DNA of 38,146 nucleotides, taken from positions 1 through 38,146 of the forward strand of contig JBFWWB010000010.1 of assembly GCA_050246435.1 (NCBI GenBank), given 5' to 3'. The stretch is from JAKFWI01 sp050246435. Its GTDB lineage: Bacteria; Pseudomonadota; Alphaproteobacteria; Caulobacterales; Aquidulcibacteraceae. Positions 1 to 6,913 of this stretch are shown here, one piece after another; position 1 is the first letter of the stretch, and the number at the start of each line of letters is the position of its first letter. The notes under the pieces are model-generated. The model was not told where the DNA came from and did not search any database. It saw only the letters and a program-made list of their open reading frames with translations. The position numbers were made by a program, and so were the translations under genes.

Positions 1-631
1 CCTCAAGAAGCAGGCGAACGCCGGCGCCATCGCGACGCATCGCGTCGCTGTTCTTTCGCACCGCTTCAAATCCACGCTGACCGCCTCGCAAGACGCGAGA
101 GCCGCCTGAAGTGTATGCCTGCACTATCGCAAATGTCCGCTCCTTGCCGTCTCCTATGGAAGGAAGAACAGGGCAATCGCTGGATCGAAGCCATGGCCTT
201 TCCAGCCAAAATCCCTCGGCATGTTCGATTTGCTCTTTGTCCAGGAGCAATGACCAGAGCGCATCCTTCGGTTCGAACTGAACCGGTGAAACGGAGACCC
301 TCAATGCGTTGCGGGCTTTGTCGTCATTGACGGAGACCGCGCTCGGTGCGCTATCGCCTGCGCATGCGAACGGCATCCGGACCGAAAATCGAGCATTGGC
401 GAGCTGTGCGGCGCTTTCCGGATAGGGCTGCCCTGCAACATAGGCAGATGTCACGTCGTCAAGCGTTGAAAGCAAGCTGCGCCTGTTGAGCGGCGCCTCT
501 CCCACACGTAGCGCAGGGGGAGGCAACGCCGAAGTCTCGGACGGCGGAAGCATTTCGGGCGGTGCAGGCGCCCGGTCGCAGGCGACGAGCGCCGCCGCCA
601 AAAGACTTGCAAACATGCCCGCACGATGCAT
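1..631 (-). CDS. Putative lipoprotein, C-terminus beyond left edge
   Basis: The reading frame is open without a stop from ATG at 631 to the window edge, about 210 codons, so the gene is cut at its 3' end. The N-terminus is a lipoprotein signal: MHRAGMFASLLAAALVAC, with lipobox L-V-A-C, then a Pro/Ala-rich linker (APAPPEMLPP) typical of an exported protein tethered to a membrane. The rest is soluble, with several Cys (FACAG, SSDCP) and no family I recognise. A weak purine-rich stretch (GAGTGGGG) precedes the start; Met6 (616) is an alternative start. It is divergent from the permease at 676, leaving only 44 bp for both promoters. Codon use is less GC-biased than in the genes beyond 2.6 kb. The gene and lipoprotein call are convincing; its function is unknown. 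Confidence 0.72.
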   Translation of the reverse strand, partial: MHRAGMFASLLAAALVACDRAPAPPEMLPPSETSALPPPALRVGEAPLNRRSLLSTLDDVTSAYVAGQPYPESAAQLANARFSVRMPFACAGDSAPSAVSVNDDKARNALRVSVSPVQFEPKDALWSLLLDKEQIEHAEGFWLERPWLRSSDCPVLPSIGDGKERTFAIVQAYTSGGSRVLRGGQRGFEAVRKNSDAMRRDGAGVRLLLE

Positions 632-675
632 GCCCCACTCTAGGCGACTCTCCACCTGCTCTCTAGGGTCTGCCG

Positions 676-1989
676 GTGACATTCGATCAAATCGCTGCGC
701 TAAGCGTGCTTCTCGCCGTAGTCGCCGCGCTCATCTGGGGCAAGTCCCGCTCCGACATCGTCGCCCTATGCGGCGCCGCAACGCTCCTGCTTCTCGGCGT
801 GGTGCGGCCGGTGGAGGCGCAGTCAGCTTTCGCGAGCCCGGCGCTGATCGCACTCGCCTCACTCTTCGTCATCGCACATGCACTCGAAATATCCGGCGTA
901 CTGGGCGCGCTCATTCGCGGCGCTGTGCGCTTCTGCGAACGTCTTGGCACACTAGGGTTGTGGCTAATCCTCATCCTGTGCGGCGCGCTCTCCGCTTTTC
1001 TTAACAACACGCCGATTGTCGTTATGGCCGCGCCGGTCGTCAAAGACGTGTCGGCTACGCTCAGAGTCTCGCCGAAGCGATATTTGATACCGCTCTCCTA
1101 TATGACCATTCTGGGCGGCGGATGCACGCTGATCGGGACTTCCACAAACCTGCTTGTCAACGACATGGCGCGAAACGCGGGGCAACCGGCTTTTACGCTT
1201 TTCGAGATCGCGCCCGTGGGCCTCGCCATTGCAGCCGCTGGAGCGCTCTTTCTGTTATTTTTCGGCGCCCGCCTGTTACCGAGTGAGACGAGCGAGCTCG
1301 AGGCCGGCATTCATGAAGGGCTGCGGGACTCGCGACGCGCGACCGATTCTGTGGGAGACCCACTCGTCTTTGGCGACGAGCATCCGACGCTCGATGTGCG
1401 CCGCGGCCTCGCCGCCGTCGCCATTTTCCTGCTCGTCATGTTTGGCGCGACCTTGGGCGTAGCGCCCATCGCGGCGCTGGCATTTGCCGGCGCTGTCGCC
1501 CTTATCCTGTTTGGAGTCATCACGCCGGACGAAGCGTATCGCGGCCTGCGCCCGCAGATACTCTTGCTCATCGCGGGCATGGTCGTCGTCGGGCTCGCTC
1601 TCGAGCTCTCCGGTCTCGCCAGCACAGTCGCCCGCACATTGGCCGATCTCGCCAAGGGCGGCGTTCCGCCGATTTTGGCCATGGCGCTTCTCTACGGCGC
1701 TACGCTCTTGCTGACCGAGTTTCTATCCAATGCCGCGGTGGCCGTCCTCCTCACCCCTATCGCTGTGGCCCTGGGTGAGGCCCTCGGTGTCGATGCCCGC
1801 CCTTTTGTCGTAACGGTGATGATGGCGGGGAGCGCGGCATTCGCTACGCCCTTCGGGTATCAAACGAACATTCTCGCCTACGAACTCGGCGGCTATTCCT
1901 ACATGGACTTCGTCCGCATAGGTTTGCCCCTTAATCTAATCACCGCGCTTGTGGGCATTATCGTGATACCGCTCTGCTTTCCGTTCTGA
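676..1989 (+). CDS. SLC13/DASS-type anion permease
   Basis: A 437-residue polytopic inner-membrane protein of the ion-transporter superfamily that includes SLC13, ArsB and NhaD. Both inverted-repeat halves are visible. The first carries SAFLNNTPIVVMAAP (about 106-120) and GTSTNLLV (154-161). The second carries TEFLSNAAVAVLLTPIA and FATPFGYQTNILAY near the C-terminus. The paired NN/SN and TN motifs are the substrate/sodium-site hairpins of the family. A hydrophilic loop (about 200-245) separates the halves; the two TrkA-C/RCK domains seen in longer relatives are absent. The start is GTG at 676, because an in-frame stop lies at 664 and the only other candidate is CTG at 670; TAGGG lies just upstream. 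Substrate (dicarboxylate, sulfate, arsenite or other) cannot be told from sequence. Confidence 0.85.
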   Translation: MTFDQIAALSVLLAVVAALIWGKSRSDIVALCGAATLLLLGVVRPVEAQSAFASPALIALASLFVIAHALEISGVLGALIRGAVRFCERLGTLGLWLILILCGALSAFLNNTPIVVMAAPVVKDVSATLRVSPKRYLIPLSYMTILGGGCTLIGTSTNLLVNDMARNAGQPAFTLFEIAPVGLAIAAAGALFLLFFGARLLPSETSELEAGIHEGLRDSRRATDSVGDPLVFGDEHPTLDVRRGLAAVAIFLLVMFGATLGVAPIAALAFAGAVALILFGVITPDEAYRGLRPQILLLIAGMVVVGLALELSGLASTVARTLADLAKGGVPPILAMALLYGATLLLTEFLSNAAVAVLLTPIAVALGEALGVDARPFVVTVMMAGSAAFATPFGYQTNILAYELGGYSYMDFVRIGLPLNLITALVGIIVIPLCFPF

Positions 1990-2067
1990 CGTACAAGGTC
2001 AGTGAACGAGTGCGGACGACTATCGCTTGCAATCGAGAAAACCGACGCGGATTAGAGGGAGATAGAG

Positions 2068-2484
2068 ATGAACGAGTTCACTGGCGGCTGTTTATGTGGC
2101 GCTGTGCGCTACGCCTGCACGGCCGAGCCGATTATGGCCGGGCATTGTCATTGCGAGGATTGCCGCCGCTCCAGCGGCAGCGGGCATTGTTCGCACATGG
2201 TGGTCCCGGAGGCGTCCGTCACGCTTACCGGACCGTTGACAGCCTACGCACGCGCTGCAGATAGCGGGAACATGGTGTCGCGCCATTTTTGCCCGACCTG
2301 CGGGGCGGCAATATTCTCCACCAATCCGTCGATGCCCGGCATGATGTTTCTGCGCGCTTCAAGCCTCGACGACCTGGAGACATTCAAACCGCAAATGCAC
2401 GTCTATGCGTCGCAGGCGGCAAGTTGGGACCAACCGGGGACTGACCTTCCGGTGTTCGACAAAATGCCGCCGGGCATGGGCTAA
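2068..2484 (+). CDS. GFA/CENP-V fold zinc protein
   Basis: A 138-residue protein of the GFA family (glutathione-dependent formaldehyde-activating enzyme fold, CENP-V/Mss4-like). Zinc-binding cysteines are all in place: GGCLCGAVRY (Cys8, Cys10), HCEDCRR (around 29-32) and FCPTCGAAIF (around 75-78). Length matches the small single-domain members. ATG 2068 is preceded by GAGGGAGATAGAG, a good ribosome-binding site. Most members are annotated from the fold only, and the formaldehyde-glutathione role was shown for few of them, so no substrate should be inferred. It lies 78 bp after the permease and may be cotranscribed with it. Confidence 0.88.
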   Translation: MNEFTGGCLCGAVRYACTAEPIMAGHCHCEDCRRSSGSGHCSHMVVPEASVTLTGPLTAYARAADSGNMVSRHFCPTCGAAIFSTNPSMPGMMFLRASSLDDLETFKPQMHVYASQAASWDQPGTDLPVFDKMPPGMG

Positions 2485-2678
2485 GCATCTCTGTTGTCAT
2501 CCGCAAAGGTCACGCGGGTGGCCGCGGGAGAACGCCGCGCGCTTCGCCGCGTCCTCCTCGCGCCCTCATGTGCATTGAGCGCCACATAGATCAGAGCCGG
2601 CGCGATCATGCCGCCGGGTGCGCCCGCCATCGGCGGCGCAGCCTCACGGGGGGTCTTGAACGGTCAGACGGCCCGTCT

Positions 2679-3083
2679 TCATCCCGCTTTCGGATCGCGC
2701 GCCGTCACGTTGATCGAGTACATCTCTTTCGTGGCGCCGCCATGGGCGCCGGCCTGAATGACCTGCCGGGCGGCGGGGTTCTTATCCATCGGGAAGAGTT
2801 TGTACCAAACCTGGTTCATCGGCATGACGTAAGACGGCTCGCCGCAGAACACTTGCACGTGCAGCACGTCATCCAGCGTGCCGCCGACCTTCTCCATCAG
2901 GATGCGCAGATTCTCGAACAAGTCTTCGGCCTGCTCTTCCGGCGTGGCGCGCAAGGTGCCGTCCGGGCGCGGCGGGCGGATGGCGCTGAAATAAATCAAG
3001 CCGCCATAGCGCAGCCCGTGCGGCACATGGGGGCCGTGCTTGAGCACGTCGTCGAAATGGAAGGCTTCTTTCTTGGCCGGCAT
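2679..3083 (-). CDS. RidA family (YjgF/YER057c) protein
   Basis: A 134-residue protein of the Rid superfamily of small trimeric proteins, the best-known of which deaminate reactive enamine/imine intermediates. Family features are LRYGGLIYFSAI, the TPEEQAEDLFENL helix and the VQVF strand. Arg106 in NPAARQVIQ aligns with the catalytic Arg105 of E. coli RidA. The acidic residue near the end of the canonical protein (IEIEAIA) is Asn here (YSINVTA), so this is probably a Rid subgroup outside classical RidA, and imine deaminase activity is uncertain. ATG 3083 follows GGGGAGA. It is divergent from Rieske oxygenase 1, which may mean it handles a reactive product of that pathway, but that is inference. 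Confidence 0.87.
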   Translation of the reverse strand: MPAKKEAFHFDDVLKHGPHVPHGLRYGGLIYFSAIRPPRPDGTLRATPEEQAEDLFENLRILMEKVGGTLDDVLHVQVFCGEPSYVMPMNQVWYKLFPMDKNPAARQVIQAGAHGGATKEMYSINVTARDPKAG

Positions 3084-3261
3084 GGCGATCTCCCCATTTG
3101 TCGCCGCGCGTCCGAGGACGTGCGCGTTGCTGCTTCGTCGCTTATGGCACAGGGGCTGTCAACTTGAGCGCTGACGGGCGGCGGGCCGGCGCGCTCGGCG
3201 CTTTCGCGCCTGGCGCGTTCGTGGCATTATTCCAGGCATAAACGCTGGGAGGAAACCCGCG

Positions 3262-4551
3262 ATGCAAGCGAACACCCCTCTTATCCTTGACGAGCGCGAA
3301 ACCGGCATCTTCCGCGTCAACCGCCGCGCCTTCGTCGATCAGGAAATCCTGCGCCTGGAGCGCGAACGCATCTTCGACAAAAGCTGGCTGTTCGCGGGCC
3401 ACACGTCGGAATTCCCGAACCCCGGCGATTTCGTCACCCGCACCGTGGCGGGCCGGCCGCTGATCCTCGCCACGGGCGACGATGGCCAGGTCCGCGTGAT
3501 GATGAACACCTGCCGCCACCGCGGCAACCTTGTGTGCCGCGAAGCCAAAGGCTCCGGTGCGGAGGTGTTCCGCTGTTTTTATCACGGCTGGATTTTCAAC
3601 ACGCGCGGCGAGCTCAAGGGCATCCCGGGCGAGGAAGCCTACAGCGACGCGTTCGACCGTGAAGCTTTGGGCCTCGAGCCGGTGCCGCGGATGCACAACC
3701 ACCGCGGGCTGATCTTCATCTCCTACGACCCGGACATGGAGGATTTCTACGAATACATGGCCGATGCGATCGCCGTGCTGGACAACACGCTCGATCTCGG
3801 GGCGGACATGGAATTCGTCCAGGGCCAGTTCAAATATTCGATGCGGGCGAACTGGAAGCTGCTCGTCGAAAACAGCATGGACGGCTACCACGCCGCCTTC
3901 ACGCATGAACGCTTCTTCACGATGTTCATGCCGGATATGGGGCTGCAGGGCGGCTCATCCGCTTCGCGCTATAATACGCCCTCGCCGCAGGCCACGCCGC
4001 TCGGCAACGGGCATGTAACGAGTTCCTATCCGTCCTCGACGCGGCCGCTGCATTCCAACAGCGCCTATCTCGCCAAGCACGCGCCGGGCGAACTGGAAGC
4101 GTTCCGCGCCGCGCTGGTCGCGCGCGAGGGCGCGGAGAAGGCCCACAAGATCGAAGGCGGCGCCGGCAATTATCTGATCTTCCCCAACTTGCTCATCATT
4201 CCCGGCTGGTGGGTGTTCCGCACCTTCTATCCAACGAGCACGGATTATATGGAGATCAACGGCTGGGCGTGCCTGCCGAAGGAAGACACGCCCGCGCTGC
4301 GCAAGGCGCGCCTCGATTGGTATCTAGGCTTCCAGGGCCCGGGCGGCTTCGCCACCCCGGACGACGTGGAGGGCCTTGAAGGCTGCCAGATGGGCTTCGC
4401 CACGCACAAGGAAGTGGAGTGGTCGGACATCTCGCGGCGGATGAACGGGATGATGAACGGCGGCCCCAGCGAGCTGCAGATGCGCGTGTTCTGGCGCGAA
4501 TGGCAGGCCCGGCTCACCACGGGGCGGCACGCCGAAAACTGGGACGACTGA
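3262..4551 (+). CDS. Rieske non-haem iron oxygenase alpha subunit (copy 1)
   Basis: A 429-residue ring-hydroxylating/demethylating oxygenase catalytic subunit. The N-terminal Rieske [2Fe-2S] domain has Cys84-x-His86 and Cys105-x2-His108 (RCFYHGW). The C-terminal catalytic domain has the mononuclear Fe ligands in the D-x2-H-x4-H pattern, Asp207, His210 and His215 (MDGYHAAFTH), with a third carboxylate at Asp367/368 (TPDDVEGLEG). ATG 3262 follows GGGAGGAAA. No small beta subunit, ferredoxin or reductase gene lies in the window, which fits homotrimeric (alpha3) enzymes that borrow electron-transfer partners. It is a close paralogue of the gene at 15104. The family acts on aromatics, quaternary amines, steroids and others; the substrate is unknown here. 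Confidence 0.93.
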   Translation: MQANTPLILDERETGIFRVNRRAFVDQEILRLERERIFDKSWLFAGHTSEFPNPGDFVTRTVAGRPLILATGDDGQVRVMMNTCRHRGNLVCREAKGSGAEVFRCFYHGWIFNTRGELKGIPGEEAYSDAFDREALGLEPVPRMHNHRGLIFISYDPDMEDFYEYMADAIAVLDNTLDLGADMEFVQGQFKYSMRANWKLLVENSMDGYHAAFTHERFFTMFMPDMGLQGGSSASRYNTPSPQATPLGNGHVTSSYPSSTRPLHSNSAYLAKHAPGELEAFRAALVAREGAEKAHKIEGGAGNYLIFPNLLIIPGWWVFRTFYPTSTDYMEINGWACLPKEDTPALRKARLDWYLGFQGPGGFATPDDVEGLEGCQMGFATHKEVEWSDISRRMNGMMNGGPSELQMRVFWREWQARLTTGRHAENWDD

Positions 4552-4594
4552 TCCGCGCGCCGCGGCGCGGCGCCCCTTGACCCTGCCGTGCGGG

Positions 4595-4612
4595 GCGCGC
4601 TGAAAAGCGCGC
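4595..4612 (+). repeat. Small GC hairpin before LOG-family gene
   Basis: A perfect inverted repeat: GCGCGC at 4595-4600, a TGAAAA loop, and GCGCGC at 4607-4612. It sits between the Rieske stop and ATG 4633. It is not followed by a T-run, so it may be an mRNA stability or attenuation element and not a true terminator. Its position inside the stretch that a GTG start at 4588 would translate favours the ATG at 4633 as the real start. Confidence 0.35.
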
Positions 4613-4632
4613 TCTCCAGCAGGCAGGCCGTC

Positions 4633-5412
4633 ATGAGCGAAGCGAACCTTTCCAACCTCGATCAGATCAACGCGCCAGCCTACCGCCTCGCCGCCCTCGA
4701 TCAGGACTTCCTGCTCGGCGACAGCATGCGCGGCGTGCGTTTCCTGCTGGAATACGCCAAGGCCGAGGAGGCGCTGCGCAACTGGGCCGTGGCTTCGGCC
4801 ATCGTGGTGTTCGGCGGGGCGCGCATCCGCGAAGACGGCGCGGGCCGTCAGCCTTTCTGGTATGAGAATGCGCGCGCGTTCGGCCGTATCGCTTCCGAGC
4901 GCGGCGGCGCCATCCTCGCCCATCGCGGTCCCCGCGAGAACGTCATCGCCACCGGCGGCGGGCCCGGAATCATGGAGGCGGCCAACCGCGGCGCCCTCGA
5001 TGCCGGCGCGCCCTCCATCGGCTTCAACATCAGCCTTCCCCACGAGCAGGCGCCCAACGCCTATTCGACGCCGGCGCTGACCTTCCGCTTCCACTATTTC
5101 GCGATGCGCAAGATGCATCTGGCGATGCGCGCGGCCGCACTGGTGATCTTCCCCGGTGGGTTCGGCACGTTCGACGAATTGTTCGAAATCCTCACCCTGC
5201 GCCAGACCGGCAAGATGGCCGCCATCCCGATCGTGCTGTTCGACCGCGCCTACTGGAGCGGCGCGATCAATTTCGCCCACCTCGCCGAGCACGGCATGAT
5301 CGCGCCTGAGGACGCCGCCCTCTTCCGCTACGCCGAAACGGCGGAGGAAGCGTGGGCGGCGCTCGTGGACGGTGGGCTCAAGACGCCGGGGCCGGGCCAG
5401 CCGCAACCCTGA
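4633..5412 (+). CDS. LOG-family / TIGR00730-type Rossmann protein
   Basis: A 259-residue cytosolic protein of the LOG/YgdH/'lysine decarboxylase-like' family, whose characterised members hydrolyse nucleoside 5'-monophosphates (cytokinin riboside monophosphate phosphoribohydrolase). The two signature loops are present: GGGPGIMEAANRG (108-120) and PGGFGTFDE (174-182), with Arg159/Lys160 just before the second. An N-terminal extension of about 50 residues is longer than in minimal LOG proteins. I chose ATG 4633; a GTG at 4588 is in frame but would translate through a GC hairpin. It lies 81 bp after Rieske oxygenase 1 on the same strand. The family call is firm; a role in cytokinin or in the oxygenase pathway is not shown. 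Confidence 0.88.
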   Translation: MSEANLSNLDQINAPAYRLAALDQDFLLGDSMRGVRFLLEYAKAEEALRNWAVASAIVVFGGARIREDGAGRQPFWYENARAFGRIASERGGAILAHRGPRENVIATGGGPGIMEAANRGALDAGAPSIGFNISLPHEQAPNAYSTPALTFRFHYFAMRKMHLAMRAAALVIFPGGFGTFDELFEILTLRQTGKMAAIPIVLFDRAYWSGAINFAHLAEHGMIAPEDAALFRYAETAEEAWAALVDGGLKTPGPGQPQP

Positions 5413-5484
5413 GCCCCTGCGGATTTGCGCCATCGGCAATCCAAACTTCCAAGAATTGCACTTTCCTATCGCCCAGAGCGCGCC

Positions 5485-5500
5485 CTAGCGTACACGCTAG
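5485..5500. promoter_or_regulatory. Palindromic operator-like site
   Basis: CTAGCGT (5485-5491), two-base spacer AC, then ACGCTAG (5494-5500): a perfect inverted repeat with 7-bp arms. A further partial copy, TAGCGTA, follows at 5498-5504. It lies about 50 bp upstream of the flavin monooxygenase ATG. Size and symmetry are like TetR- or MarR-type operators. No cognate regulator is adjacent; the only TetR gene in the window is at 25694. Confidence 0.5.
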
Positions 5501-5549
5501 CGTAAGCAGGCGGCGGCGCAGACCGCCCGGCGGCCGGCTGGAGGAAAAC

Positions 5550-6812
5550 ATGGAAGACGTGCTGATCGTCGGCGGCGGCCCCGTGGGCCTCATCACAGCG
5601 ATCGGTCTGGCGCGCCACGGCCTGCAGGTGCGGATCATCGAAGCCGAACAGGGCGTTTTGGCCTCGCCGCGGGCGATGGGCTACAACCGCCAGGCGCTCG
5701 ACGGGCTGATGCTGCTGGATCTGTTCGACGATTTCGCGAAGGCCGGGTTTCTCAGCAACGAGAATTGCTCGCGCTTCTACAAGACCGGCGAGGCGTTCGT
5801 CGCCAAATCGGCGTTTCCGGAGGGCCTCGATCATCCCTATCAGCTCACCCTGGCGATCAACGAGCTGACGGAAGTCGTGCTCGAGCACATGGCGCGCTAT
5901 CCCCAGATCACCTGCGAATGGGGCACCCGCTTCACCGCACTCAAGCAATTTGACGATTACGTCGTGGTGGATGCGGAATCCCAGGAGGGCCCGCTGACGA
6001 TCAAGGCGAAATGGGTCGTCGGCGCGGACGGCGGGCGCAGCGGCGTGCGCAAGGGCATCGGCCAGGAATTGATCGGCTACACTTGGCCGGATCGCTTCGT
6101 CGCCACCAATGTGCGGTTCAATTTCGAAGCGCACGGCTGGCATTCGCGCGGCAATTCGATCATCGACAATCAATTCGGCGCGATCATCGCGCGGCTGACG
6201 CGCGACGGCCTCTGGCGCGTGACGTTCCATGAGGATGCGAACCTGCCCGTGCAGGGCGTGCGCGACCGCGTGCTCGAATATTATCGCCGCGTGCTGCCGA
6301 ACGAAGGCGAAGGCGCCAAGCTCGAAATCTATTCGCCCTACAGCATGCATCAGCGCTGCGTCGAAAAGATGCGCGTTGGGCGCGTCGTGCTGGCGGGAGA
6401 TTCCGCGCACGTGACGAACCCGACGAGCGGTTTCGGCCTGGTGGGCGGCATGTTCGACGCCTTCTGCCTGATCGACGCCCTGGCGGCGACCGCCAAAGGC
6501 GAAATGGACGACAGGGTTCTCGACGAATATTCGCGCCTGCGCCGCAAAGTGTTCCTGGAGGTTTCCTCGCCCATCTCGTGCGAATCGAAGCGGCGCGTGT
6601 TTCACCTGACCGAACCCGAACTCGAAGAGGAGCGCGAACGCATGGTGCGCGCGCAAAAGGAAGGCATGGGCTGGGGCACCGGCACGCGAACCTACAATTC
6701 CTTCCGACTGGAGACGCCTTCGCTGGTGACGGGCCGCTCCACCGCGGAGGAGCGCATGCGCACGATCGGCCCAGGCCCGATGAGCTGGACGGACGATCAA
6801 TTGCTGCTGTGA
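5550..6812 (+). CDS. FAD-dependent aromatic-type monooxygenase
   Basis: A 420-residue class A flavoprotein monooxygenase (PheA/TfdB/MhpA family, FAD_binding_3). It would hydroxylate a substrate using NAD(P)H and O2. The FAD dinucleotide fold is VGGGPVGLITAIGLARHG (7-24), followed by the acidic end of strand 2 (RIIEAE). The DG motif is GADGGRSGVRKG (158-169) and the GD motif is VVLAGDSAHVTNP (279-291). ATG 5550 has a strong GGAGGAAAAC site; reading further upstream runs into intergenic DNA. The C-terminal thioredoxin-like domain of phenol hydroxylase-type members is missing, as in shorter relatives. The substrate is not evident. Confidence 0.9.
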   Translation: MEDVLIVGGGPVGLITAIGLARHGLQVRIIEAEQGVLASPRAMGYNRQALDGLMLLDLFDDFAKAGFLSNENCSRFYKTGEAFVAKSAFPEGLDHPYQLTLAINELTEVVLEHMARYPQITCEWGTRFTALKQFDDYVVVDAESQEGPLTIKAKWVVGADGGRSGVRKGIGQELIGYTWPDRFVATNVRFNFEAHGWHSRGNSIIDNQFGAIIARLTRDGLWRVTFHEDANLPVQGVRDRVLEYYRRVLPNEGEGAKLEIYSPYSMHQRCVEKMRVGRVVLAGDSAHVTNPTSGFGLVGGMFDAFCLIDALAATAKGEMDDRVLDEYSRLRRKVFLEVSSPISCESKRRVFHLTEPELEEERERMVRAQKEGMGWGTGTRTYNSFRLETPSLVTGRSTAEERMRTIGPGPMSWTDDQLLL

Positions 6813-6823
6813 GCAAGCCGCCA

Positions 6824-6867
6824 GCGCGCGCCTTAACGCAGTGTTGAGCGCGCGCCGGGGAATTTTT
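6824..6867 (+). terminator. Possible rho-independent terminator
   Basis: GCGCGCGC at 6824-6831 can pair with GCGCGCGC at 6848-6855 around a 16-base loop, followed seven bases later by TTTTT (6863-6867). It sits just after the monooxygenase stop. The loop is long and the T-run is offset, so efficiency is doubtful. Confidence 0.4.
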
Positions 6868-6913
6868 AACGCGCGATGCGTGATAAGGGCGGCTTCCCAT
6901 ACGGATGCGCCCC

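Noticed and set aside
2..109. Plus-strand open frame ending TGA at 109, looking like the tail of a gene entering from the left
   Set aside because: It is antisense to a better-supported minus-strand lipoprotein gene with a signal peptide and lipobox, which stays open across the same bases.
2481..2630. Minus-strand 49-residue open frame downstream of RidA
   Set aside because: No ribosome site, Arg-rich tail, no recognised family, and it overlaps the GFA stop. It may be a decayed gene end but cannot be supported.
2666..2678. AGACGG-C-CCGTCT palindrome next to the RidA stop
   Set aside because: A one-base centre is too tight for a terminator loop and there is no T-run; left out as a feature.
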